Shown: positions 1 through 9,304 of the stretch, piece by piece | How positions within the stretch are numbered: the stretch's first letter is position 1 | How the letters are laid out: each line of letters opens with the position of its first letter | Assembly: GCA_905212635.1 (NCBI GenBank) | Contig: CAJMFH010000023.1 | Coordinates: forward strand, 1-40,822 | DNA from: an uncultured Lachnoclostridium sp. | GTDB taxonomy: Bacteria > Bacillota > Clostridia > Lachnospirales > Lachnospiraceae | Direction of reading: 5' to 3' | DNA: 40,822 nucleotides | The notes under the pieces: model-generated | Database searches by the model: none | Seen by the model: only the letters and a program-made list of their open reading frames with translations | What the model was told of the DNA's origin: nothing | Position numbers and translations under genes: made by a program

Positions 1-114
1 CTTCGCAACGTCGGCTCACCACTGCTTGACTCGCTTTTCCCTCTTTCCGGGGTACCTAGCCGAATTTCCCTGCCTGCGCCTCTCCCCTAACCCTGCCAAA
101 AACGCCACGCCTGC

Positions 115-146
115 AAAAAAGGGGACCAGCCTTCCGGCTGGTCCTT
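115..146 (-). terminator. Intrinsic terminator of the sugar ABC operon
   Basis: On the minus strand a GGACCAGCC / GGCTGGTCC stem with a GGAA loop is followed by CC and six T residues. It lies just past the MmsB stop codon and closes the transport operon. The plus strand has a shorter T4 tail, so it may also stop transcription entering from the left. The first 114 bases of the window are more GC-rich and I see no gene or RNA in them. Confidence 0.85.
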
Positions 147-231
147 TTGTAATATAAGTTGATGAAGTTTTCTCCCGCGAATTGCTGTGCCGCACAGCAG
201 CATTCGCAATTCCAGACTCTTCTTATTTGCT

Positions 232-1380
232 TTATTTGCTGCTTTGTTTTTTCTTGGAAATTACGTCGAAGGCTACAGCTGCCAGAAGGACAAGTCCTTT
301 TACAGCTTTCTGCCAGTTTGCGTCGATTCCCATGATAGACATTCCGTTGTTCAGAACACCCATGAAGATGGCACCGATTACTACGCCAGGTACGGTTCCG
401 ATTCCACCGTATGCGGAAGCTCCACCGATGAAGCAGGCACCGATTGCATCCATTTCGTAGTTTGTTCCGGCAGTAGGTGCTGCGGAATTGAAACGGGCGA
501 TGCAGACAAGAGCTGCGACTGCGGAGAGTACTGCCATATTGACATAAGCGATGAAGTATACACGGTTTGTCTTGACACCACTGAGTTTTGCTGCATTTTC
601 GTTGCCGCCGACTGCATAGTAGTAACGGCCGGAAACGGTTTTGGATGTGTAGTAAGCATAAGCTGCTACGATTACGGCAAGAAGAATGAGGATTGTCGGC
701 AGACCTTTGTAGCTGTACAATTTGATGCAGACAAACATAACGACTGCTGTGATAATCACACATCTCGCGATATCGCCGTAAAGGTTGCTCTGCTGATATC
801 CGTTTTTCTTTGCTTTGATTCGTTTCCAGATAACGGAAGCAATATAACCTGCACTGATGAGGATGCCGGCTGCAAGAGCGGTTCCATAACCAGGTACGTA
901 ATTGTTAAACAACGCGATATATTCATCCGGCATTGGGGAGATTGTAAGGCCGTCCAGTACGAGGAGGGCAACACCACGCCACAAAAGCATGCCGGCAAGT
1001 GTTACGATAAATGGAGGGATGCGGACGTAGGCGATCCAGAATGCCTGCCATACACCGATTCCAAGTCCTACGAGAAGGCCGGCTCCGATGGCTACCCACA
1101 TATTGACGCCGCCATTTACCATCAGTTTTCCGACTACCGCGCCGACCAGACACACGATCGAGCCGACGGACAAGTCGATGTTACCACCGGTAAGGATACA
1201 AAGTAACATACCTACTGCAAGAATAACGACATAACCATTTTGTGCGATTAAGTTCGTTATGTTGGATGACAAGAGGAGTGCTCCGTCTGTCATAAATGTA
1301 AAGAATATGGCAACGATGATCAGCGCGATCACCATTGTATTTTTTTTCAAAGCTTCTTTCACCTGATTCATTTCATTCAC
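232..1380 (-). CDS. mmsB: Multiple-monosaccharide ABC transporter permease (MmsB/GguB type)
   Basis: 382-residue inner-membrane permease of the carbohydrate-uptake type 2 (ribose/xylose/galactose) ABC class. It carries about ten hydrophobic segments. The GGNIDLSVGS stretch near residue 65 and the IPPFIVTLAGML stretch near residue 122 are typical of BPD_transp_2 permeases. It would form the sugar channel with the MmsA ATPase and the ChvE-like binding protein encoded upstream. Its ATG overlaps the mmsA stop codon as ATGA, implying translational coupling, and AAAGGAG lies seven bases upstream. It is the last gene of the operon, followed by a terminator. The exact sugar cannot be read from sequence; family members move xylose, arabinose, glucose or galactose. 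The mms name follows the transporter family, not the valine-catabolism genes of the same name. Confidence 0.92.
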   Translation of the reverse strand: MNEMNQVKEALKKNTMVIALIIVAIFFTFMTDGALLLSSNITNLIAQNGYVVILAVGMLLCILTGGNIDLSVGSIVCLVGAVVGKLMVNGGVNMWVAIGAGLLVGLGIGVWQAFWIAYVRIPPFIVTLAGMLLWRGVALLVLDGLTISPMPDEYIALFNNYVPGYGTALAAGILISAGYIASVIWKRIKAKKNGYQQSNLYGDIARCVIITAVVMFVCIKLYSYKGLPTILILLAVIVAAYAYYTSKTVSGRYYYAVGGNENAAKLSGVKTNRVYFIAYVNMAVLSAVAALVCIARFNSAAPTAGTNYEMDAIGACFIGGASAYGGIGTVPGVVIGAIFMGVLNNGMSIMGIDANWQKAVKGLVLLAAVAFDVISKKKQSSK

Positions 1381-2915
1381 GCTCCTTTTCCTGATTTCAT
1401 GATATATGACATGATAATTTCCTGTGTTGCTTCTTTTCCGTCTACTTCGCCCACCATTTTACCTTCGTTCATGACATAGATACGGTCGCTCATGCCAAGC
1501 ACTTCCGGTAATTCCGAAGAAATGATGATGACGGATTTTCCTGCTGCCACCAGGTCATTGATGATACAATAAATCTCGTATTTGGCTCCGACGTCGATTC
1601 CTCGTGTCGGTTCATCCAGGATCAATACGTCTGGGTCTGTCAGCATCCATTTTGCCAAAAGCACTTTCTGCTGGTTACCACCACTCAGGTTTCCCACATT
1701 TTGGTAAACCGATGGTGCTTTGGTATGAAGTTTCTGCCGATAATCTTCTGCAATCTGAACTTCTTTTAATTTGTCAATCACACCGTAGTGGCTGACTTCG
1801 TCCATTTTCGCAAGAGACGTATTGGTGTAAATCGGATTACTTAAGATCAATCCATTGCCTTTTCGGTCTTCGGTCACATAAGCAAGTTTGTGCTCGATCG
1901 CCTGACGTACATTTTTCAGATGAACTTCCTTTCCATTCATCTTAATCGTTCCGCTGATGCCGGTTCCGTAACTGTGTCCAAACAGACTCATCGCAAGTTC
2001 CGTACGACCTGCTCCCATCAAACCGGAGATGCCGACCACTTCGCCGCGGCGTACATAAAAGGATACGTCGTCAACCACTTTCTTTGCCGGAGTCATCGGA
2101 TGATGAACCGTCCAATGATCGACTTCCATGCAAACCTCGCCAATCTTGACATTTTCTCTGGCTGGGAACCGGTTGCTGAGTTCTCGTCCAACCATGCCAC
2201 GGATAATACGGTTTTCACTGAAATCATCCACTTCTTTATCCATCGTCTCAATCGTGGAGCCGTCACGGATAACCGTAATCTTATCTGCCACGTATGAAAT
2301 TTCATTTAATTTGTGGGAAATGATGATTGATGTCATTCCCTGCTTTTTAAACTCAAGCATGAGTTCCAAAAGTGCCTGCGAATCGGATTCATTGAGCGAT
2401 GCTGTCGGCTCGTCCAGGATCAACAATTTTACATCTTTTGCCAGTGCTTTGGCAATTTCTACCAGCTGTTGTTTGCCGACACCGATATCTTTGATCAAAG
2501 TGTGCGGATCTTCTTTCAATCCTACCTTTTTCATAAGCTCCTCGGCACGTCCGTAGGTTTTCGTCCAGTCAATCGCCATTTTCTTTCCCTGCTCATTGCC
2601 AAGAAACATATTTTCTGCAATCGTCATATACGGTACCAGTGCGAGTTCCTGGTGAATAATTACGATACCTTTTTTCTCACTGTCTTTAATTTCCTTGAAT
2701 TTACAAATTTCTCCATCGTAAACGATGTCGCCTTCGTAACTTCCATAAGGGTAGATTCCACTGAGGACATTCATCAATGTCGATTTACCGGCTCCGTTTT
2801 CACCGACCAGTGCGTGAATCTCTCCTTTTTTCACCTTCAAATTGACATTATCCAGTGCTTTAACGCCGGGAAATGTTTTGGTAATTCCATTCATTTCCAA
2901 GATATATTCTGCCAT
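1377..2915 (-). CDS. mmsA: Multiple-monosaccharide ABC transporter ATP-binding protein (MmsA/GguA type)
   Basis: 512-residue tandem ABC ATPase, the normal length for the RbsA/XylG/GguA class. The first nucleotide-binding domain has a full Walker A (GENGAGKST, around residues 38-46) and Walker B (LLILDEPTASL). The second has the degenerate Walker A usual for this class (GLMGAGRTE) but an intact LSGGNQQKV signature and VLILDEPTRGID. It powers sugar import through MmsB. A clean AAGGAGGGG site precedes the ATG, 13 bases after the ChvE-like gene, so all three genes are co-transcribed. Nothing looks truncated. Confidence 0.94.
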   Translation of the reverse strand: MAEYILEMNGITKTFPGVKALDNVNLKVKKGEIHALVGENGAGKSTLMNVLSGIYPYGSYEGDIVYDGEICKFKEIKDSEKKGIVIIHQELALVPYMTIAENMFLGNEQGKKMAIDWTKTYGRAEELMKKVGLKEDPHTLIKDIGVGKQQLVEIAKALAKDVKLLILDEPTASLNESDSQALLELMLEFKKQGMTSIIISHKLNEISYVADKITVIRDGSTIETMDKEVDDFSENRIIRGMVGRELSNRFPARENVKIGEVCMEVDHWTVHHPMTPAKKVVDDVSFYVRRGEVVGISGLMGAGRTELAMSLFGHSYGTGISGTIKMNGKEVHLKNVRQAIEHKLAYVTEDRKGNGLILSNPIYTNTSLAKMDEVSHYGVIDKLKEVQIAEDYRQKLHTKAPSVYQNVGNLSGGNQQKVLLAKWMLTDPDVLILDEPTRGIDVGAKYEIYCIINDLVAAGKSVIIISSELPEVLGMSDRIYVMNEGKMVGEVDGKEATQEIIMSYIMKSGKGA

Positions 2916-2928
2916 CGGTCACCCCTCC

Positions 2929-4032
2929 TTACTTCACATCAGATTCTTTATAATATCCGGAATCGATCAACACTTCTTTGTAGTTATCCTGATCTGCAAA
3001 GACAGGCTGGCAAAGATACGTTGGCACGACTCCTTTTCCATTGTCATAACTTTCCGTGTCATTCACCGGGACTTCTTTTCCTTCAATGATCGCTGTTACC
3101 ATCTCTACTACTTTGGATGCCAGCTGTCTTGTATCTTTAAAGATCGACATCGACTGTTTGCCGGCAATGATATTTTTTACAGAGGTAATGTCGCAGTCCT
3201 GACCGGTCAGGATTGGGAAATCGCCTTTGTAAGAAGCGACCAGCGCATTGGTAATACCATTTGCGACCGAGTCATTGGAGGACAACACTGCATCCAGTTT
3301 CGTACCATCCTGATAATACGCTGCGAGGATATTTTCCATTCTCTTCTGTGCTTCCTCTGTAGACCAGTTTGCTGTCGCACATTCTGCCAAAGTCGTTGAA
3401 CCGGAACGAACCACCAGTTTTCCGGAATCAATGTATGGCTGGAGGATCTTCATCGCACCGCCAAAGAAGTAGTTACAGTTGTTATCGTCGGAAGAACCGG
3501 TGAAAAGTTCAATGTTAAATGGTCCTTTTGCATTTTTCAGATCCAGTTTATCTTCGATGTACTGTCCCTGAAGTTCTCCGACAAGTTCATTATCAAAGGT
3601 TGCGTAATACGATACGGCATCGCTCTGCATGATCAGACGGTCATATGCGATAACCGGGATGCCAAGTCCTTTCGCACCCTGCAAAGCAGTTCCGAGTGCC
3701 GAGCCATCGATAGAAGCAACTACCAGAACATCCGGATTGACCGCGATCATATTTTCAATCTGGCTGACCTGCGTTGCGATATCGTTGTTTGCATACTGGA
3801 TATCTACTTCATATCCTTGTTTTTCAAGCTGCGCTTTCATATTACTTCCGTCCTGTGCCCAGCGCTGCAAATCTTTTGTCGGCATGGAAACCGCGATCCG
3901 CTTTTTCGCATCCGGGTCTTTTTGCTGTGGCTTATTGACTGCCACTTGATCTCCGCTTACTCCGCAGGCGGTCAGCGAAAGCATCATTCCGACTGCCATC
4001 AGGCAAGCGATCCATTTTTTTATCATCTTCAT
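2929..4032 (-). CDS. chvE: ChvE-like multiple-monosaccharide-binding lipoprotein
   Basis: Extracytoplasmic sugar receptor of the periplasmic-binding-protein type I fold, 367 residues from this start. A basic N-terminus and hydrophobic core lead into the lipobox LTAC, so the mature protein is predicted to be lipid-anchored. Motifs such as VSMPTKDLQRWAQDGSNM and the DCDITSVKNI stretch are typical of the ChvE/xylose-binding branch. I prefer the second ATG because AAGGAG sits seven bases before it and only one base before the upstream ATG (4038). It is the first gene of the transport operon. The region upstream has a TATATT box but no good -35, as expected for an activator-dependent promoter, probably served by the response regulator at 5258. 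Confidence 0.9.
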   Translation of the reverse strand: MKMIKKWIACLMAVGMMLSLTACGVSGDQVAVNKPQQKDPDAKKRIAVSMPTKDLQRWAQDGSNMKAQLEKQGYEVDIQYANNDIATQVSQIENMIAVNPDVLVVASIDGSALGTALQGAKGLGIPVIAYDRLIMQSDAVSYYATFDNELVGELQGQYIEDKLDLKNAKGPFNIELFTGSSDDNNCNYFFGGAMKILQPYIDSGKLVVRSGSTTLAECATANWSTEEAQKRMENILAAYYQDGTKLDAVLSSNDSVANGITNALVASYKGDFPILTGQDCDITSVKNIIAGKQSMSIFKDTRQLASKVVEMVTAIIEGKEVPVNDTESYDNGKGVVPTYLCQPVFADQDNYKEVLIDSGYYKESDVK

Positions 4033-4162
4033 AGCCATTCTCCTTCTCTATTTATTTTGCTGCTGTGTAACCACTCATGTTTTTCTTTAGGTTTAATATA
4101 ACATACTGAAAATAGGAATGCTTTACGATGTAATGGACAATTTTGCGATTTTGCAGACAGCA

Positions 4163-4206
4163 CAAAAAAAGAGTAGCACAATCTTGATTTCAAAATTGTG
4201 CTACTG
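4163..4206 (-). terminator. Strong terminator separating signalling and transport operons
   Basis: Minus-strand inverted repeat AGTAGCACAAT / ATTGTGCTACT (11 bp), followed by C and seven T residues. It sits directly after the sugar-binding lipoprotein gene (stop at 4210) and ahead of the ChvE-like gene, so the transporter must rely mainly on its own promoter between about 4060 and 4160. Confidence 0.88.
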
Positions 4207-4209
4207 CTC

Positions 4210-5244
4210 TTAATTCGCTTTTTTATTGAGATACACTTCTTCTTTCGTGTGGAAACCACCCTCGATGATTACCTGATCAATATTTTTCCGATCTACAAAA
4301 ACCGGGGAAAGCTGATAACTTGGCACGTCGTAAGTGCCATCCGACATCGTCTCTGTCACACCGGTGTCCCCGTCTTTGGCAAGTTTGACACAAAGGTCTG
4401 CCGCCGTCTCCGCGAGATCATCAATATTTTTAAATGCCGTGCCGCCCTGCGTTCCCTCGACAATACGCTGGCAGGCGGCAAGGTCGCCGTCCTGTCCGAC
4501 GACATAAACTTTTCCTGCTTTCTGGTTTTCCGAAAGGGCAAGGATTGCCTGCGTGGCAAGATCATCATTGCCGCACACCACGACATCACAGGATTTCCCT
4601 TTGGAAAAATAATCGGACACCACATCGTACGCCTGCTCTGCAATCCAGCCTTCTGCATATTTCTTTTCTACTATTTTATAGATACTTCCTAATTTTGAAG
4701 CCAGCCCTTTTTCCATCAGTTTCACATTATAATCTTCCGGTGATCCAAGGACTTCCAATATCTGTGCCCCTTCTGGAAATTTCCCGGCGATCGCGTCGCC
4801 GTAAAGTTCTCCGACCTTTTCGCTGTCAAACGAAAGATACAGATCTACATTGGCATTTTCAAGCATTCTGTCATAGGCGACGACACGGATTCCCTGCTCT
4901 TTTGCCTGCGCAATCACTTCACTGAGCGCTGACGTATCTACTGCGACAACCACGATCACATCCATTTTCTGTTCGATAAAATACGAAATCTGCTTTTTCT
5001 GCGCCGCCACGTCTCCGCCGGCATTCTGCACATTGACCGTGGCACCAAGTTCCTGCGCCCGCGATACAAATACATCGCGGTCCCTCTGCCACCGCTCAAT
5101 GACAAGGGAGTCAAAAGAAAATCCGATGCGGATTCCATCCGAGTCACTTTTCTTTTCCGGCTCACCTGCTCCACATCCGGTCAGCAGAATGACAGCTGTC
5201 ACACAGAGAAAAAAGCAGATCCACCTTCTATTTATTTGTTTCAT
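4210..5244 (-). CDS. Sugar-binding lipoprotein, XylF/RbsB-like
   Basis: 344-residue periplasmic-binding-protein type I domain with a lipoprotein signal (LTGC, Cys24). It shares features with the ChvE-like protein next door: an SFDSLVIERW start of the mature domain, RVVAYDRML, and NDDLATQAILAL near the C-terminal lobe. It closes the signalling operon, 13 bases after the response regulator gene, and is cut off from the transporter genes by a terminator. It could be a second receptor for the MmsAB transporter or a ligand-delivery protein for the sensor kinase. No permease or ATPase is encoded on its side of the terminator. The ligand is not determinable from sequence; a pentose or hexose is likely. 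Confidence 0.85.
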   Translation of the reverse strand: MKQINRRWICFFLCVTAVILLTGCGAGEPEKKSDSDGIRIGFSFDSLVIERWQRDRDVFVSRAQELGATVNVQNAGGDVAAQKKQISYFIEQKMDVIVVVAVDTSALSEVIAQAKEQGIRVVAYDRMLENANVDLYLSFDSEKVGELYGDAIAGKFPEGAQILEVLGSPEDYNVKLMEKGLASKLGSIYKIVEKKYAEGWIAEQAYDVVSDYFSKGKSCDVVVCGNDDLATQAILALSENQKAGKVYVVGQDGDLAACQRIVEGTQGGTAFKNIDDLAETAADLCVKLAKDGDTGVTETMSDGTYDVPSYQLSPVFVDRKNIDQVIIEGGFHTKEEVYLNKKAN

Positions 5245-5257
5245 ACGTTCCTTCTTT

Positions 5258-6847
5258 CTACCCTTCGCGGTACTCCGACGGGGTCACACCGACTGTCTTT
5301 TTAAAGATCCGGCTGAAATAATTGGGGTCGCTGTACCCGGATTCCACACAGATCTGCTTGATGCTCTTTTCCTTTTCCCGCAGCAGATTCTTCGCATGTT
5401 CCATCCGGAGCCCCGTCAAATACTCCACAAATGTCTCGCCGGTTTCTTCCTTAAATACTTTACTAAAATAATACGGGCTGACATTGGCGACACGGCTCAC
5501 TTCATCCAGCGATACATCTTTTTGGAAATTATTTCCAATATAATCTCTGGCATTCGCAACGATGTCACTATATTTCTCACTTGCCTTCGCATGAATGATC
5601 TCCACCGCCGCTTTCATGTAGTCAAGAAACCAGCTTTGCAGCTGATCCATCGTGGTAAAACCGGTTACCGTCCCCAGATAATTGGTGCGGTCGCGGAAAT
5701 GATAGGACATTCCGCCCTCGTGAAAGGCAATCCGCTCGGCATACATGACAAGTTCCAGCACTTTCAAACGGACATCGTCAAGGCAGGATGCGTAATTTTT
5801 CTGCATCCAGTCAAAGAACTGCGCGGCTTCTTCCAGCGTTTTCGACACATCCCCGCGTTTGAGCGCCGCATACATCGCATTTTCCGTCTCCATCGGATAA
5901 TTTTCCTCGACATCCTGCGCCGCCACAAGGTCATTGATATGCATTACCGTCCCTTCTGCTTTTTTCAAAGCCAGACAGGCTTCCTGATACGACGGATAAA
6001 TGTCATCCACCGGGCGGATGCTTCCCACACCGGCACGAAACTGTAATTCAATACGCGAAATCAGTTTCTGTATCATATTATCGGTCTTTTCAATAATTTT
6101 TACTCGCTCGTTATATTCCTTTTCCGGAGCTGCCGCCGGCACATAAACGACGATTTTATTTGTCATAACAGGCCCTACCGTCGCCGGGAAAAATTCCTTC
6201 ACGATCTGGCGGAATTCATCGTAAAATTTCTGCGCTTTGACCGACATTCCGACGACATTTGTCATCTTGCGGTTTTCGATCGCGTCGCCGACTTCAATCA
6301 CAAGGATCATGCCATAATCTCCCGGGATATCAAGGAGTTCACGAAAACGCTCCGTATCTCCCGAATAGTTATCCTGAAATAAAATCGAATAAATCATTCC
6401 GCTCTCAATGATCGGCACGACCGCTTCGAGTTTTTCTTTGTATTCCAGACTTTTCTCCCACCGTCTCTGCTGTCTGCGCACTTCCTCCATCGCCTTCTCA
6501 AGCACGGAGACGATGCGTGACGTATTGGCAGGCTTCGTAATAAAATCCATGACACCAAGTGACATCGCTTTTTTTGCATAATCAAACGTATCGTAGGCGG
6601 ACATAATAATAAAACAGGTTCGCGGGCAGAATGTCTTAATCTCTTCAATCGCCTCTATGCCGTTGATCCCCGGCATCTGAATATCCATCATCGCAATATC
6701 CGGCCGGAATTCTTCCGCGACTTCGATCACCGCCCGTCCGGTCTTTGCCGTCCGCACTTCGCACGCATCTCCAAAATGTTTCGCCACGATCCGTTGCAGG
6801 GATTCCAGTACGATCCCTTCGTCATCTGCCAGCAGTAATTTTATCAT
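5258..6847 (-). CDS. YesN-type response regulator (REC + AraC HTH)
   Basis: 529-residue cytoplasmic transcription regulator. The N-terminal receiver domain has the acidic pair near residues 8-9, phospho-acceptor Asp55 (MMDIQMPG) and the KPA lysine near residue 104. A long middle region links to a C-terminal AraC-type double helix-turn-helix (about residues 425-527), with SPYYFSKVFKEETG and the ESGYSDPNYFSRIFKK signature. The start overlaps the kinase stop by four bases (ATGA), a standard kinase-regulator couple. By analogy with YesMN/LytS-YesN pairs beside sugar transporters, it probably activates the transport operon downstream. That target is inference from position. Confidence 0.93.
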   Translation of the reverse strand: MIKLLLADDEGIVLESLQRIVAKHFGDACEVRTAKTGRAVIEVAEEFRPDIAMMDIQMPGINGIEAIEEIKTFCPRTCFIIMSAYDTFDYAKKAMSLGVMDFITKPANTSRIVSVLEKAMEEVRRQQRRWEKSLEYKEKLEAVVPIIESGMIYSILFQDNYSGDTERFRELLDIPGDYGMILVIEVGDAIENRKMTNVVGMSVKAQKFYDEFRQIVKEFFPATVGPVMTNKIVVYVPAAAPEKEYNERVKIIEKTDNMIQKLISRIELQFRAGVGSIRPVDDIYPSYQEACLALKKAEGTVMHINDLVAAQDVEENYPMETENAMYAALKRGDVSKTLEEAAQFFDWMQKNYASCLDDVRLKVLELVMYAERIAFHEGGMSYHFRDRTNYLGTVTGFTTMDQLQSWFLDYMKAAVEIIHAKASEKYSDIVANARDYIGNNFQKDVSLDEVSRVANVSPYYFSKVFKEETGETFVEYLTGLRMEHAKNLLREKEKSIKQICVESGYSDPNYFSRIFKKTVGVTPSEYREG

Positions 6848-8313
6848 GCTCTCACCTCCTTCGGTATTTTAAGGGTAAACCGCGTTCCCTTTCCCTCGCC
6901 GTCACTCTCGATCTCCAATACATCTTCCGTCGTATAATACATCTGTAACCGCTCCAATACATTATAAATACCAATTCCATTGGATTTGCTGTTTTTCTTA
7001 TTTTTTACATTTTCTCCGCGCAGCACCCGTTCAATCAGTTCCTGACTCATACCGCGTCCATTGTCGGCGACTTCAATATAAACCGTGCCGGCTTCCTGCC
7101 AGATGCGCAGTGTAACCCAGCCTTCCCACTCCACGCCTCGGATGCCATACTGCACGGCATTTTCAACGAGTGGCTGTAGGATCATGGACGGCACAAGAAC
7201 ATTTTCCAGTCCCGGTTCGATTTCCTTCTTATAATGAATGTCTCCGGCAAAACGCACGTTAAGAATATAAATATAATGATCGACCAGCCGGATTTCATCC
7301 GCAAGTGTCGCATCTTCATTGATACGCGACAGATTGTAACGGAAAAACTCCGCCATATTTTCGATGAAAAGTGCCGTCTTATCGGCATCTTCGATCATCG
7401 CAAGCTGCATTCCCGCATTCAATGTATTAAATAGGAAATGCGGATTGATCTGCGACTGTAAGTATTTTAACTGCGCATCTTTTAACAACGTCTGCGTTTT
7501 CAATTCGTTTTCGCGCATCTCATTTTCTTTTTCCATACTGACACGCTGTGCTTCGACGTATTCACGGATACTTCCCATCATCTTGTCAAATGCTTTTGAC
7601 AGGCTCTCGACTTCATCCCCGGTGCGGAATACCGGAATATCGACGGAAAGATCTCCCGCTGTAACTTCCTTCGCCCGCCCGGACAGAATTTTCAACGGTT
7701 TCGTCAGACGTCTTGTCATCATGACAACCATAATTGTATCACACAATACGACGACAAAGAACATGATTGTACCGACCACTTCCATATAATACAGGGAGTT
7801 TTGCAAAAGCAGGTAATTATTAGAATTTCCCTGAAACTGTATATTGTTCAAGCTGCTGATATAACCATTGAGGTACTCTTTTATTTTTCCGGCTTCTTCA
7901 TAACGTTCCCCATAGGTCTGCACGTCTCTGCCACGTTTTGCTTTTACTGCCTCTTCGGAAACCTTCAGGTAATTTTTCCCAAGATAATAAATATTATTTT
8001 TCAGCACACTGGTCTGCCGGTCCAACGTTTCTTCCTGCACCTTGACCAGCTGCTCCGACAAATTCTGCTGGCTGATGTAATACTCCTGCAAGACATTGGA
8101 ATCTCTTGTTTTTAAATATTCCAACATCTCCGAATGCACCTTATCCAGTTCTTCTGTCATTTCATTTAACTGCACATTGGTCGCATATACCTGTTCAATC
8201 TGAACAAGTACCTGATTGATATTGAGAAACATCATCACATTGATGACCAGTGTCATGACCGACGTAAATATCAATAATACGATCATTTTTGTACTAATGG
8301 ATGCTCGTTTCAT
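6844..8313 (-). CDS. YesM/LytS-type sensor histidine kinase
   Basis: 489-residue membrane kinase. A first transmembrane helix (about residues 10-32) and a second (about 178-200) enclose an extracellular helical region of about 145 residues. HAMP follows (TRRLTKPLKIL), then a coiled stretch, the His_kinase box QINPHFLFNTLN with His292 as the phospho-acceptor, and an HATPase domain with PLVENAVQYGI, VADNGRGM and SNGIGIYNVLERL. The start overlaps the upstream co-sensor gene by four bases and the end overlaps the response regulator gene by four. The extracellular part is short and helical rather than a sugar-binding fold, so ligand recognition probably comes from the partner protein at 8310-9293. 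Confidence 0.93.
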   Translation of the reverse strand: MKRASISTKMIVLLIFTSVMTLVINVMMFLNINQVLVQIEQVYATNVQLNEMTEELDKVHSEMLEYLKTRDSNVLQEYYISQQNLSEQLVKVQEETLDRQTSVLKNNIYYLGKNYLKVSEEAVKAKRGRDVQTYGERYEEAGKIKEYLNGYISSLNNIQFQGNSNNYLLLQNSLYYMEVVGTIMFFVVVLCDTIMVVMMTRRLTKPLKILSGRAKEVTAGDLSVDIPVFRTGDEVESLSKAFDKMMGSIREYVEAQRVSMEKENEMRENELKTQTLLKDAQLKYLQSQINPHFLFNTLNAGMQLAMIEDADKTALFIENMAEFFRYNLSRINEDATLADEIRLVDHYIYILNVRFAGDIHYKKEIEPGLENVLVPSMILQPLVENAVQYGIRGVEWEGWVTLRIWQEAGTVYIEVADNGRGMSQELIERVLRGENVKNKKNSKSNGIGIYNVLERLQMYYTTEDVLEIESDGEGKGTRFTLKIPKEVRA

Positions 8314-9293
8314 TTTCCGCCTCTTATCACTTTTTGCTGTATCATCTGATATTCGTTTACAATTCCGTTTTTCTTATATTCCTGCAATGTCTGGATTGCC
8401 GTCTGCCCGATTGCCTCCGGGTCGATTGACACGCTTGCCGCAATTACATTTTTTTCCAGTCCGCGCCGGATCTCATCGTTTTCATAGGCTCCAATGATCT
8501 TTACCGAACCCACTTTACTGTAATCGACAACCGCCTGATAGGCATATGCCGTTCCCGTCAAAGACAGACTCACAAGGACATCCGGACACTGTTTCTCATC
8601 CAGAATAATGTCTCTGACCGCTTTTTCCGTCGCAAATTCATCTGTTTCCTCCAGAAGCTGCACACGAATCTTTGCCCCCTGCACCTTTTGGCGGATGGTC
8701 TGCAAAACCAGATTGTTCTCTCCAAAATCCACATTTTTTTCCATCAACACGAGAACTTCGTTTTTCTTCTTGGAAATATTTTCCTGTATCAATTCCGCGT
8801 AACTATCCCCAAGACTGCTGTCATTGACGCCGACAAATGCACATCGTCTCCCGCTGTAGTTATCATGCAGCATCGTCACTACCGGAATTCCGGCTTCCAT
8901 CGCCGCATCCATCTCCGTTCCCACCGTCTTGGAGGACGATTGCAGCAAAATCCCATCAACTTTTTCCGCAATCGCGATGTCCATATATTCTTTCGTCTCG
9001 TATGTCTGCGACACATTGTCGGAAATCTGCTCTACATAAATATTATGCTTTTTTCCTTCTTCTTTTGCCGCCTCGTACACCTGCTGCCAATTTTCGTCCT
9101 TGGGGTTGTCCACAATAAAGGCATAATGTGCCTTGTAGGACTGCTCTTTCGTCTCCTCAAGGCCGGTCTCTGCCATCTGGCTCCGCAGGATGGCGAATCC
9201 GCCAAGTGTCACGGCAAACGCAATGACAATACAGATCAGCATCCCCATAAGCACTGAATTTGGTCTGTTTTTCTTTTTCATGGATCCACACAT
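8310..9293 (-). CDS. Membrane-anchored sugar-binding co-sensor (RbsB/XylFII-like)
   Basis: 327-residue protein with a basic N-terminus and an uncleaved-looking transmembrane anchor (about residues 14-36, no lipobox cysteine), followed by a type I periplasmic-binding-protein domain (DNPKDENWQQVYEAAKEEGKK, VDGILLQSSSK, GIPVVTML, FVGVNDSSLG). It is translationally coupled to the kinase. In Clostridium beijerinckii a membrane-anchored xylose-binding protein, XylFII, pairs with LytS to sense xylose and switch on xylFGH; gene order and architecture here match that arrangement. Either of two ATGs (9293 or 9281) could start translation: AAGGTGG lies only one base before the first and about thirteen before the second. 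Ligand unknown. Confidence 0.82.
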   Translation of the reverse strand: MCGSMKKKNRPNSVLMGMLICIVIAFAVTLGGFAILRSQMAETGLEETKEQSYKAHYAFIVDNPKDENWQQVYEAAKEEGKKHNIYVEQISDNVSQTYETKEYMDIAIAEKVDGILLQSSSKTVGTEMDAAMEAGIPVVTMLHDNYSGRRCAFVGVNDSSLGDSYAELIQENISKKKNEVLVLMEKNVDFGENNLVLQTIRQKVQGAKIRVQLLEETDEFATEKAVRDIILDEKQCPDVLVSLSLTGTAYAYQAVVDYSKVGSVKIIGAYENDEIRRGLEKNVIAASVSIDPEAIGQTAIQTLQEYKKNGIVNEYQMIQQKVIRGGK

Positions 9294-9304
9294 ACCACCT
9301 TATC

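Noticed and set aside
187..1206. Long plus-strand open frame opposite the permease gene
   Set aside because: Cysteine-rich, no ribosome binding site, and fully antisense to a well-recognised ABC permease; it is a shadow frame.
4039..4162. Riboswitch upstream of the ChvE-like gene
   Set aside because: No recognisable aptamer or paired structure other than the terminator of the preceding gene.
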